A stretch of DNA of 7,875 bases from JBHHXR01 sp046757205 (GCA_046757205.1 JBHHXR010000173.1:1-7875); one strand, 5' to 3'; counted from the stretch's first letter, positions 1 to 5,425 are shown. Translations and numbers: made by a program. Notes: generated by a model from the letters alone, not told the origin.

Positions 1-335
1 CTGCTGGTCTGCCAAGGCGAACGCGACCCGGCGCACCGGCCGTCGACGCACCGTTCGACGGCGGCTGGCTGCTCGACCGGCTGGGCGGAGATTTCGCGCT
101 GCTCGCAATCGGCACCGAGATTCCGGCCCGGATCGAGGAGGCCGGCATCGCGCTGCGTCCGCTGCGCGTGCAAGACGGCGCGGGCGATCACGGCGAGCTG
201 TTGCAACGCTATCTCGGCGACGCGCCGGCGGCGGTCTATCTGATCCGCCCCGATCAGCGCGTCGCCGCCCGCTGGACGTCGTATGACGAGACGGAAATAC
301 GCCGGTCGCTGCGCGTCGCGACCGGCCGGACTTGA
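1..335 (+). CDS. FAD-dependent aromatic hydroxylase-like monooxygenase, C-terminal fragment (5' end outside window)
   Basis: The open frame, with codons starting at base 3, runs without a stop to TGA at 333-335, giving about 110 C-terminal residues. The visible stretch has the features I know from the C-terminal, thioredoxin-like domain of group A flavin hydroxylases of the 3-(3-hydroxyphenyl)propionate hydroxylase (MhpA/PheA/TetX) type: a proline-rich entry (RPGAPAVDAPF), a G-G-x-W-L-L-D segment, and a final Y-L-I-R-P-D-Q-R-V-A-A-R-W motif, where oxygenases of this group typically say 'lvRPDgyvawR'. Such enzymes hydroxylate phenolic substrates with NAD(P)H and O2. The FAD-binding N-terminal domain is not in the window, so substrate and exact family are inferred. 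The following DUF2783 gene begins 10 bp after the stop, with its Shine-Dalgarno overlapping the stop codon, which implies co-transcription. Confidence 0.75.
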   Translation, partial: AGLPRRTRPGAPAVDAPFDGGWLLDRLGGDFALLAIGTEIPARIEEAGIALRPLRVQDGAGDHGELLQRYLGDAPAAVYLIRPDQRVAARWTSYDETEIRRSLRVATGRT

Positions 336-345
336 GGTAAGACAA

Positions 346-540
346 ATGACCGAACTCGATACCGCCCCGAATATCGAAGACGCCGATGATTTCTACGCCG
401 AGCTTCTGGCCGTGCATGAGGGCCGGTCAAAGGCGGAGAGCGACGCCATCAACGCGCGACTGATCCTGCTGCTGGCCAATCATATCGGATCGCGGGCGCT
501 GCTCCGCGAGGCACTCGCAAAGGCCGCCGGGACGGCCTGA
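346..540 (+). CDS. DUF2783 family small protein (64 aa)
   Basis: This 64-aa acidic protein (MTELDTAPNIEDADDFYAEL...) matches the DUF2783 pattern as I know it: an N-terminal D-D-F-Y-x-x-L-L-x-x-H-x-G segment at about residues 15-27, an N-A-R-L-I-L-L-L-A-N-H-I-G core at about 37-49, and a final L-R-E-A-L-A-K-A helix. No catalytic residues or membrane segments are visible, and the function is unknown. I chose the ATG at 346 over the upstream in-frame ATG at 283, because 283 lies inside the preceding monooxygenase gene while 346 has GAGGTA at 334-339 six bases upstream. DUF2783 genes commonly follow FAD-dependent aromatic hydroxylases, as here, so it may be an accessory of that enzyme (inference). 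Confidence 0.8.
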   Translation: MTELDTAPNIEDADDFYAELLAVHEGRSKAESDAINARLILLLANHIGSRALLREALAKAAGTA

Positions 541-571
541 TGTCGCGGCCTCCGGCACTGCGGCGGGGGGA

Positions 572-895
572 TCAGTCCTCCGGCGCCGGGTCGGGCGAGA
601 CGCGGTCTACGACCAGGATTGCGCTCAGCGCGATCAGGACGAAGGCCGTGAAACAGGCCGCCGGCAGGATCATGATGCCGGCCGCCCACAGCGGCCAGCC
701 CCAGCCCGAAACGGCGCCCTGGAACGCCACCGTCATGTAACCGAGCCCGCCGACGCCAGGCGTCAGCGAGCAGATGAAAAACAGCAAGACGGTGGATACC
801 GGGCCGAAGCCGAGCCACGCGCCCGCGCCGGACCAGAATGCTGCCGCATGCAGCGGCATGGTAAGCGCGAACCCCAGAATTACAGCCAGTCGCAT
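572..895 (-). CDS. Hypothetical small inner-membrane protein (107 aa)
   Basis: I do not recognise this protein. It has a strongly hydrophobic N-terminus (MRLAVILGFALTMPLHAAAF) that could be a signal anchor or cleavable signal ending near an A-A-A, then two further likely membrane segments at about residues 32-55 (PVSTVLLFFICSLTPG...) and 68-98 (PLWAAGIMILPAACF...), and a short acidic Pro/Asp/Glu tail (VSPDPAPED). The start at 895 is preferred over an in-frame start at 916 because AAGGGG lies about 7 bases upstream and the hydrophobic stretch begins immediately. It lies 93 bp downstream of cobD on the same strand and could be the last gene of that operon, but nothing in its sequence ties it to cobalamin. 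It converges with the DUF2783 gene across 31 bp. The frame appears real because its hydrophobicity is patterned and the opposite-strand frames look random. Confidence 0.6.
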   Translation of the reverse strand: MRLAVILGFALTMPLHAAAFWSGAGAWLGFGPVSTVLLFFICSLTPGVGGLGYMTVAFQGAVSGWGWPLWAAGIMILPAACFTAFVLIALSAILVVDRVSPDPAPED

Positions 896-938
896 TGCAA
901 AGCCCCTTCGGCCCAACCGCGTGCCCTCAACTCCGACA

Positions 939-976
939 CGAAATCGCTAAAATCGGGCGAAATTGCGTCGATTTCG
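939..976. repeat. 8-bp inverted repeat in the cobD/membrane-protein gap
   Basis: CGAAATCG at 939-946 is mirrored by CGATTTCG at 969-976, separated by 22 bases. A third CGAAAT at 958-963 can pair with the same right arm as an alternative, shorter hairpin. The segment is noticeably richer in A/T than the flanking genes. It could be an operator for the downstream minus-strand membrane-protein gene or part of the cobD 3' end. There is no T-tract of the kind that would mark an intrinsic terminator. Chance occurrence cannot be excluded. Confidence 0.3.
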
Positions 977-988
977 GGATTTTCCCAA

Positions 989-1918
989 TCAGAGAAAAAA
1001 ATGTGCCAACACCGCCGGCACCAGCAACACGCCGGTCAGCACCGCCCAGCTGCGCCACAACAGCCGCACGGCTTCGCGGATATCGCCGGCGCGCAGAACC
1101 CGCCGCGCGCTGCCGTTGACATATGGCTCCTCGACCACCTGCCCGTCGTAACTGCGCGGCCCCGACAAGGCGACGTTGAGCGCTCCGGCCATCGCCGCTT
1201 CCGGCCAGCCGGCGTTGGGCGAGCGGTGCAGGTCGGCATCATAGCGCATGCACTCGAAGGCATCGGCGGATCGTGCCGAGACCGCGATCAGCCCGCCGGC
1301 AAGCCGCGCCGGTATCCAGTTCAGCGCATCGTCGAGCCGCGCCGCCGCCCAGCCGAATTCGAGGTACCTCTCGCTGCGGTGCCCGATCATGCTGTCCATG
1401 GTGTTCACCGCCTTGTAGGCCAGGATCCCCGGCAGGCCGAGGAGCAGAAACCACAGGGCCGGCGCGACCACGCCGTCAGAAAAATTCTCCGCCGCGCTCT
1501 CGATGGCGGCCCGCGCCACGCCGCTGGCGTCCAGCGCCTCGGGGTCGCGCCCGACGATCGCCGCTACGGCGACACGCCCCCGTTCGATCCCCTCCGCAAG
1601 CCCCGACGCCACGGCACCGACATGATCGGTCAGGCTGCGATGCGACAGCAGAACCGCCGCCCCGACGATTTCAATGATCCCGAAATCGGGAAGCCAAGCG
1701 AGGATTCCGCCCGCCAGCAATACGGAAAACACCACCAGCAGGACGGCAAGCACGCCCTTGGCGCGCCGGGCGCGGCCCCGGTTCAGCGACGCGTCCAACC
1801 GGTCGACTGCCTGCCCGAAAAGCACCACCGGGTGCGGAATCCGCCGCCACAGAACCGCCGGCTCGCCCAGCAGTGCATCGAGGACGAGAGCGATCACCAG
1901 CATTTCGATATGGGTCAT
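989..1918 (-). CDS. cobD: Adenosylcobinamide-phosphate synthase CobD (CbiB family)
   Basis: This integral membrane enzyme attaches (R)-1-aminopropan-2-ol O-phosphate (or aminopropanol) to the propionate of ring D of adenosylcobyric acid, giving adenosylcobinamide (phosphate). The 309-aa product has the family blocks in order: L-L-G-E-P and R-R-I-P-H-P-V near residues 17-31, a hydrophobic segment at 56-78, I-V-G-R-D at 121-125, the A-A-I-E-S-A-A-E-N-F-S-D-G-V-V-A-P block at about 137-153, Y-K-A-V-N-T-M-D-S-M-I-G-H at 168-180, R-L-D-D-A-L-N-W-I-P-A-R at 194-205, and S-P-N-A-G-W-P-E-A-A-M at 233-243. Length is typical. The start at 1918 is set by GGAAG seven bases upstream and by family alignment; the open frame extends further up, but only as antisense-like sequence inside cobC. 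Its ATG overlaps the cobC stop (ATGA), indicating translational coupling. The symbol follows the Pseudomonas denitrificans convention; the Salmonella name is cbiB. Confidence 0.95.
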   Translation of the reverse strand: MTHIEMLVIALVLDALLGEPAVLWRRIPHPVVLFGQAVDRLDASLNRGRARRAKGVLAVLLVVFSVLLAGGILAWLPDFGIIEIVGAAVLLSHRSLTDHVGAVASGLAEGIERGRVAVAAIVGRDPEALDASGVARAAIESAAENFSDGVVAPALWFLLLGLPGILAYKAVNTMDSMIGHRSERYLEFGWAAARLDDALNWIPARLAGGLIAVSARSADAFECMRYDADLHRSPNAGWPEAAMAGALNVALSGPRSYDGQVVEEPYVNGSARRVLRAGDIREAVRLLWRSWAVLTGVLLVPAVLAHFFL

Positions 1919-2895
1919 GCGACGGCTTCCAGCGCCTTTTCGAGCCGCCCCCACGCATCCTCTGTACCCGGCAGGCCAAGTCGAATCCACCCCGCGTGGA
2001 AAGGAAACACCCGCGACCAGATGCGGTGTGTTGCAAGATGGCGATGCCACCTTTCCGCACTGTCCACGCGGTAGAGGCGGAAAAGCGACGTTCCGCCCTC
2101 CACTTCCGCGCCCGCCCGCCCGACCAGGACATCGAGGCGTTTGGCGTCGCTCGCCAGGCGTTTTCGGGTTCGTGCTGCCCAGGCGGTATCGTCCAGCGCG
2201 CAGGCACCCGCAACCAGCGCCGGGCCGGACACGTTCCACGGACCGAGAAAGCTGCGCAAGCTGTTGGCGACAGCCGGCGGGCAGACGGCGAAACCGAGCC
2301 GTGTACCGGCCAGACCCCAGAATTTACCGAAACTTTTCAAACGAATAGTGGCCTTCCGCGCCGCCGGTTGCGGCAACGAGCCGGGCGCGAGCGTATCGGC
2401 GAAGCTCTCGTCGGCAATCCCCAGATCGACATCGCGAAAGGCGTCGTCGCCGTGCACTGTTCCGTCGGGATTGTTGGGATTGACCAGCACGCGGGCGTTC
2501 GCTTCGTCCGGTGCATCACGGCTTTCCGACACCCGCCAGCCGGCGGCGGAAAACGCGGCCGCGTGCTCGTTGTAGGTAGGTGCCGGGATATGCACCGAAC
2601 CGGTTTCGAAAACTCTCGGCAGTGCCGCAATCAGCGCAGAAGCGCCGTTTGCTGCGACGATGTCCACGTTGCCGGGAACCGACCAGAACCGCCGCGCGGC
2701 ATCGACAAGCCGGTCCTGAAGGCCGGTATCGGGCAAATCCCGCCAGCAGTGGGCGGGAAAGTCGGGCAGCGGGTAGGGGCGCGGATTGATCCCGGTCGAC
2801 AAATCCAGCCACGCCGCCCGGTCGCCGCCGTACGCAGCCCTGGCTTCGTCCAGATTGCCGCCGTGCGGCCGTGTGCCGGGCGGGGCCGTCGTCAC
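1915..2895 (-). CDS. cobC: L-threonine-O-3-phosphate decarboxylase CobC (PLP enzyme)
   Basis: This fold-type I PLP enzyme resembles histidinol-phosphate aminotransferase and decarboxylates L-threonine phosphate to (R)-1-aminopropan-2-ol phosphate, the arm that the next gene's product (CobD) attaches to the corrin. In the 326-aa reading the landmarks are H-G-G-N-L at 11-15, D-L-S-T-G-I-N-P at 31-38, an A-N-G-A-S-A-L segment at 82-88, the N-P-N-N-P-D-G block at 139-145, D-E-S-F at 162-165, the Schiff-base lysine K191 in S-F-G-K-F-W-G-L-A-G-T-R-L-G, and the R-L-G-L-P-G C-terminal motif at 305-310. I chose the GTG at 2895 because it overlaps the stop of the upstream DUF1636 gene (GTGA) and puts H-G-G-N at the usual distance from the N-terminus. 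An in-frame ATG at 2958 would add 21 Ala/Arg/Gly-rich residues inside the upstream gene. Only a weak purine-rich sequence precedes the GTG, so coupling probably drives translation. Confidence 0.93.
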   Translation of the reverse strand: MTTAPPGTRPHGGNLDEARAAYGGDRAAWLDLSTGINPRPYPLPDFPAHCWRDLPDTGLQDRLVDAARRFWSVPGNVDIVAANGASALIAALPRVFETGSVHIPAPTYNEHAAAFSAAGWRVSESRDAPDEANARVLVNPNNPDGTVHGDDAFRDVDLGIADESFADTLAPGSLPQPAARKATIRLKSFGKFWGLAGTRLGFAVCPPAVANSLRSFLGPWNVSGPALVAGACALDDTAWAARTRKRLASDAKRLDVLVGRAGAEVEGGTSLFRLYRVDSAERWHRHLATHRIWSRVFPFHAGWIRLGLPGTEDAWGRLEKALEAVA

Positions 2896-3263
2896 GGCTC
2901 TTCGTCGTTCAGCACCGGCAGGCGCGCCACGAAGTGCCCCTTCACGCCCTGCGGCCATTCGCGGTACGGAACCTGCCCGGTGGCGCTGGTGGCGTGTTTG
3001 GCCGCGTAGTCGAGAATCGCCTCCGCCGAATCCCCGTCAGGCCTGAAGTGGCCGAGAACGTAGCAAAGCTTGCCCGTGGCCTGGATCGAGACGTTGCAGC
3101 CGTTGCCGCAGCCCATCAGGCAGGAATGCCGGCGAATGCGGACGCCCGGCCGTGGCGGAGAAGATTCGGCGAGTTCCGCCAACGCCTCGCCATGCGTCCG
3201 CGCGTCGTCTTCCTGCCAGTCTTCGCGTTTGCAGGTGTCGCAAATGGTGACCGTCGTGGGCAC
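2892..3263 (-). CDS. DUF1636 family predicted metal-binding (thioredoxin-like ferredoxin type) protein
   Basis: The 123-aa product begins with a thioredoxin-like strand and a cysteine pair (T-V-T-I-C-D-T-C, C8 and C11), followed by C-L-M-G-C-G-N-G-C at 48-56 and an isolated C67. This C-x2-C ... C-x3-C-x3-C arrangement, together with the Y-V-L-G-H-F segment at 68-73, is what I recognise as DUF1636, annotated as a predicted metal-binding protein. The spacing resembles thioredoxin-fold [2Fe-2S] proteins, but cluster type and function are not established. I chose GTG 3263 because AGAAGGAA lies six bases upstream; alternatives are ATG 3320 and TTG 3326, which lack a well-placed ribosome site and add a poorly conserved-looking N-terminus. 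It is the first gene of a coupled cluster with cobC and cobD, so a role in cobalt handling or B12 synthesis is likely (inference). Confidence 0.85.
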   Translation of the reverse strand: MPTTVTICDTCKREDWQEDDARTHGEALAELAESSPPRPGVRIRRHSCLMGCGNGCNVSIQATGKLCYVLGHFRPDGDSAEAILDYAAKHATSATGQVPYREWPQGVKGHFVARLPVLNDEEP

Positions 3264-3269
3264 GCGGGG

Positions 3270-3277
3270 TTCCTTCT
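3270..3277 (-). promoter_or_regulatory. Ribosome binding site deciding the DUF1636 start
   Basis: Read on the minus strand this is AGAAGGAA, six bases before the GTG at 3263. It is the only good Shine-Dalgarno match among the candidate starts of this gene; the nearest purine-rich match upstream of ATG 3320 / TTG 3326 (a GGAG) is nearly 20 bases away from them. It is therefore the main evidence for the shorter, 123-aa product. Confidence 0.55.
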
Positions 3278-3366
3278 CAAAGGCGGATCGCCCCGGCTGA
3301 TTACCGAAGCCGGATGGCATGCTCAAGCGCCGCGACGACGCTCCGGAGGTACCGCGCGCCGCGCGA

Positions 3367-3398
3367 TTAACGAATTGTTAACCATTTCCGTTAACATT
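3367..3398. promoter_or_regulatory. CtrA-like binding site cluster (TTAA-N7-TTAAC and TTAACCAT)
   Basis: TTAA at 3367-3370 is followed after exactly seven bases by TTAAC at 3378-3382, the full consensus spacing for the alphaproteobacterial cell-cycle regulator CtrA. The right half is also the CtrA half-site TTAACCAT (3378-3385). A third TTAAC follows at 3391-3395. The cluster lies in an A/T-rich island (about 3365-3425) inside GC-rich DNA, some 85-100 bp before the receiver-domain gene at 3469 and about 105 bp upstream of the divergent DUF1636-cobC-cobD start. Either direction could be controlled. No convincing -35/-10 pair was fixed in this island. Confidence 0.6.
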
Positions 3399-3468
3399 TC
3401 GTTCAATTTCATAATCAGTTCATTGCCTGAGTGCGCGCAAGGACATTCCGATTGCCGGAGACCGAGAA

Positions 3469-3858
3469 ATGCAGGTGCTCATCGTTCAGCCAAACATGGA
3501 CCTGGGGTCCGTCTGGGCGAAGTTCCTTGAGCGCCAGGGTATCGCGGTATCGCAGGCCACCTCGCAGCAAGACGCCGTCCAGCTCATCCGGTTCAACCGG
3601 TTCGATGCCCTGGTCCTGGACCTGGTCCTGCCCGACGGCGGCGCCATCGCGATATCCGATTACGCCACCTACCGTTACCCCGACATCCCGATCATCACCG
3701 TGACGAGCACAAGTTTCTTTTCCGACGGTTCGATTTTCGAGATCATCCCGAACGCCAAGTACATGATGCGCACGCCGATACCGCCCTCGGACCTGGCCGC
3801 CGTGATCGAGCACGTGGCGCCCGACGGCGAGGCCAGACCGGGCAGGAAGAGCGCCTGA
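3469..3858 (+). CDS. Stand-alone response-regulator receiver (REC) domain protein, degenerate active site
   Basis: The 129-aa protein is a single CheY-like domain with no output domain. A first beta strand (MQVLIVQ) is followed by the helix S-V-W-A-K-F-L-E-R-Q-G, and the third strand A-L-V-L-D-L-V-L-P-D-G-G carries the predicted phospho-acceptor D51. The T/S step comes in I-I-T-V-T-S-T-S at 75-82. Two features are non-canonical: the acidic Mg-binding pair after strand 1 is replaced by Gln-Pro-Asn (residues 7-9), and the conserved Lys-Pro after strand 5 reads M-R-T-P (R101). The aspartate is kept, so phosphorylation by a histidine kinase or phosphotransferase is possible but may be altered. 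GGAG lies eight bases before the ATG. The gene has a CtrA-like site upstream and ends 5 bp from the convergent hydroquinone reductase gene. I recall similar F-F-S-D-G-S-I-F-containing single-domain regulators from Rhodobacterales, but no function. Confidence 0.82.
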   Translation: MQVLIVQPNMDLGSVWAKFLERQGIAVSQATSQQDAVQLIRFNRFDALVLDLVLPDGGAIAISDYATYRYPDIPIITVTSTSFFSDGSIFEIIPNAKYMMRTPIPPSDLAAVIEHVAPDGEARPGRKSA

Positions 3859-3863
3859 GCGGT

Positions 3864-4856
3864 TCAGGCTGCGTCCACGAGATCACCGCGCCCGTGCGGC
3901 TCGTTCCAGTCGATCCGCGGCCCGGCCGGAACGATGCGGAATGGGTTAATGCTCTCGTGGCTGCGGTAATAGTGGTTGACGATATGATCTTGCCGCACCG
4001 TCTCGGCGATCCCGGGCCACTGGTAGAGTTCGCGCGCGTAGGCCCAGAGATTGGCGAAATCGCGAAGCCGGTTGCGGGTGCACTTGAAATGGAAGTGATA
4101 GACGGTTTCGAAGCGGAACAGTGTCACCGCCAGCCGCCAGTCCGCCTCGGTGATGCGGTCGCCGACCAGATAGCGGCTGCCGCCCAGCCGTTCCTCCAGC
4201 CAGTCGAGCGTAGCGAAAAGCTCCGCCACGGCCTCGTCATAGGCTTCCTGCGTGCGGGCGAAGCCGCAGCGGTACACCCCGTTGTTGAGCGTGTTGTAGA
4301 CCCGCTCGTTGACGGCATCGATGTCTGCCCGCAGCGCCTCGGGATAGAAGTCCAGCGTGTTGCCGGTGATCCCGTCGAAGGCGGCGTTGAACATGCGGAT
4401 GATTTCCGACGATTCGTTGGAGACGATGGTGTTTCGCTTCCGGTCCCACAGCGCCGGGACGGAGACGCGCCCGGAAAACCCCGGATTGGCGGCGGTATAG
4501 ACCTCGTGGAGATACGCGCGCCCGGCGAGCACATCGCCGGTTGTGCCGTCGAAGTCGGTGGCGAATGTCCAGCCCTGGTCGAGTATAAGCGGATGCACGA
4601 CGCTGACGCCGATGTGATCTTCCAGGGCTTTCAGCTTGCGGAAGATCAGCGTGCGGTGCGCCCACGGGCAGGCATAGGAAACGTAAAGGTGATAGCGCCC
4701 CGATTCGGCGGCGAAGCCACCCTCGCCGGACGGACCCGGTGCACCGTCCGGCGTTATCCAGTTGCGGAACGGCGCGTCGGTACGGTGGAATCGCCCGTCC
4801 CTGCCGATCGCCAGCGCCTCGTCGGTATGCCAGATGCCATCGACAAGTCTTCCCAT
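3864..4856 (-). CDS. Glutathionyl-hydroquinone reductase (GST Xi class; ECM4/YqjG/PcpF family)
   Basis: This cytosolic enzyme reduces S-glutathionyl-hydroquinones to hydroquinones with release of glutathione disulfide, and is thought to rescue quinone-glutathione adducts. The 330-aa product has the family's catalytic motif Y-A-C-P-W-A-H-R-T with C63, an N-terminal thioredoxin-like half with V-S-V-P-A-L-W-D, the S-N-E-S-S-E-I-I-R-M glutathione-binding segment, and an all-alpha C-terminal half containing Y-L-V-G-D-R-I-T-E-A-D-W-R-L, V-Y-H-F-H-F-K-C and H-Y-Y-R-S-H, all diagnostic of the Xi class. Length is normal. The start is secure: AAGGAGG at 4864-4870 is seven bases upstream of the ATG. No link to the cobalamin genes is evident; it is divergent from the DUF6732-cbiX transcript and convergent with the receiver gene. 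Confidence 0.93.
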   Translation of the reverse strand: MGRLVDGIWHTDEALAIGRDGRFHRTDAPFRNWITPDGAPGPSGEGGFAAESGRYHLYVSYACPWAHRTLIFRKLKALEDHIGVSVVHPLILDQGWTFATDFDGTTGDVLAGRAYLHEVYTAANPGFSGRVSVPALWDRKRNTIVSNESSEIIRMFNAAFDGITGNTLDFYPEALRADIDAVNERVYNTLNNGVYRCGFARTQEAYDEAVAELFATLDWLEERLGGSRYLVGDRITEADWRLAVTLFRFETVYHFHFKCTRNRLRDFANLWAYARELYQWPGIAETVRQDHIVNHYYRSHESINPFRIVPAGPRIDWNEPHGRGDLVDAA

Positions 4857-5007
4857 GATTTCGCCTCCTTGCTTGGGCCTTACCAGTTATGGCTACGCCG
4901 ATCCGCGTGGAAGCCCCGTAACCGGGAAAAGACCGTTTCGCGCGGAATTGTGATTGGCAACGGGTTTCTGCCCGTCGCGGCCCGCCCTTCATCCGCCGCA
5001 AAACCGA
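4857..5007. other. Intergenic segment upstream of the divergent gene pair
   Basis: This is the left part of the 341-bp gap between the hydroquinone reductase start and the DUF6732 start. It holds the strong minus-strand ribosome site of the reductase (4864-4870) and presumably its promoter, which I could not define. A small hairpin, ACGGG/CCCGT, lies at 4960-4975. No coding sequence, tRNA or terminator is visible. Confidence 0.5.
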
Positions 5008-5036
5008 TTGCCGCTTGCTGCGTCGGGGCCTATAAA
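5008..5036 (+). promoter_or_regulatory. Sigma70-like promoter for the DUF6732-cbiX transcript
   Basis: TTGCCG at 5008-5013 and TATAAA at 5031-5036 are separated by exactly 17 bases and match the sigma70 -35 and -10 consensus at 4/6 and 5/6 positions. In this GC-rich DNA such a pair is uncommon. The predicted transcription start falls at about 5043, just before the left strand of the folded leader's closing helix, and this agreement strengthens both calls. It is a prediction; no start-site data are available. Confidence 0.6.
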
Positions 5037-5042
5037 GCCGCC

Positions 5043-5197
5043 ACGACGGTGCCCCGGTTCGCGGGGCCGGAAAGGGGTTCACTCGCGTGCCGACCCGTGC
5101 TGGGGGCGCAGGGCGATGCCGTCGGGATCTGCGGAGCACCGCAGCCGCCTGCCTTTCCCGGAATTGCCGCCGACCGAAACTGTGCAGGGAGGGCACC
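5043..5197 (+). promoter_or_regulatory. Structured 5' leader, candidate riboswitch controlling DUF6732-cbiX translation
   Basis: Drawn by hand, the leader forms a closing helix CGACGG (5044-5049) with CCGTCG (5119-5124). This encloses three hairpins: GCCCCG/CGGGGC (5051-5056 with 5062-5067); GGGTTCAC paired with GTG-CC-GACCC (5075-5082 with 5087-5096, two-base bulge); and GTGC/GCGC (5097-5100 with 5106-5109). A perfect 6-bp hairpin CTGCGG/CCGCAG follows (5129-5144). Finally TGCCTTTCC (5150-5158) can pair over nine contiguous positions, including two G-U pairs, with GGGAGGGCA (5187-5195), covering the Shine-Dalgarno four bases before the ATG. There is no T-tract, so translational rather than transcriptional control is suggested. 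Position before cobalt/B12 genes suggests a cobalamin or metal sensor, but I do not find the B12 box GCCACTG or the CCCCGCAACTG-type core. The folding is visible in the sequence; ligand and function are inference. Confidence 0.45.
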
Positions 5198-5425
5198 ATG
5201 CGGAAATTCACCATCCTGACCGGCATGCTTGTCTTGGGCGCGGGACCCGTCCTGGCGCATCCGGGGCACCTGGGAACCCTGGCGGGACATGACCACTGGG
5301 TGGCCGGAGCCGCCATCGCGGCTGCCGTCCTGATCGGGCTTTGGGCCGCGCTGAAGGGCGGCGGCGGGGCGGCCGGGGAAGACGAGGCGGATTCGGAAGA
5401 GGCCGGAACGGAATCCGGCTCATGA
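5198..5425 (+). CDS. DUF6732-type small exported/membrane protein with His motifs (75 aa)
   Basis: The 75-aa product has a signal-like N-terminus (MRKFTILTGMLVLGAGPVLA) ending in a plausible signal-peptidase site before H21. The metal-ligand-like segment HPGHLGTLAGHDHW (21-34) follows, then one membrane helix at about 35-53 (VAGAAIAAAVLIGLWAALK), a Gly-rich hinge, and an acidic Glu/Asp/Ser tail. I associate this H-P-G-H-L ... G-H-D-H-W-x-A-G pattern with DUF6732 proteins of alphaproteobacteria; the assignment is from memory. The HPGH start also resembles the N-terminal region of HupE/UreJ nickel/cobalt permeases (inference). ATG 5198 has GGGAGGG just upstream. An in-frame ATG at 5087 would translate the folded leader and place the hydrophobic signal 37 residues in, so I rejected it. 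Its stop overlaps the cbiX start (ATGA), so the two are translationally coupled, pointing to a role in cobalt supply or sensing. Confidence 0.75.
   Translation: MRKFTILTGMLVLGAGPVLAHPGHLGTLAGHDHWVAGAAIAAAVLIGLWAALKGGGGAAGEDEADSEEAGTESGS

Noticed and set aside
541..571. Bidirectional terminator between the DUF2783 and membrane-protein genes
   Set aside because: The 31-bp gap is GC-rich, but no clean stem with a T-tract on either strand could be drawn.
848..2074. Plus-strand 408-codon frame opposite cobD
   Set aside because: It is a frame shadow: composition is Arg/Pro/Gln/His-rich, it crosses two genes and an A/T-rich gap, and cobD on the other strand has clear family motifs.
4016..4022. GCCACTG, identical to the core of the cobalamin riboswitch B12 box
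   Set aside because: It lies inside the hydroquinone reductase coding sequence, with none of the other riboswitch blocks around it, so it is a chance match.
5129..5158. Intrinsic terminator in the leader (CTGCGG/CCGCAG hairpin followed by a CTTT run)
   Set aside because: The run after the stem is CCGCCTGCCTTTCCC, with only three consecutive T bases well away from the stem. This is too weak for factor-independent termination, and pairing with the ribosome site explains it better.
5087..5197. N-terminal extension of the DUF6732 protein from an in-frame ATG at 5087
   Set aside because: It would translate the structured leader, put the signal sequence 37 residues into the protein, and lacks a ribosome site as good as the GGGAGGG before 5198.
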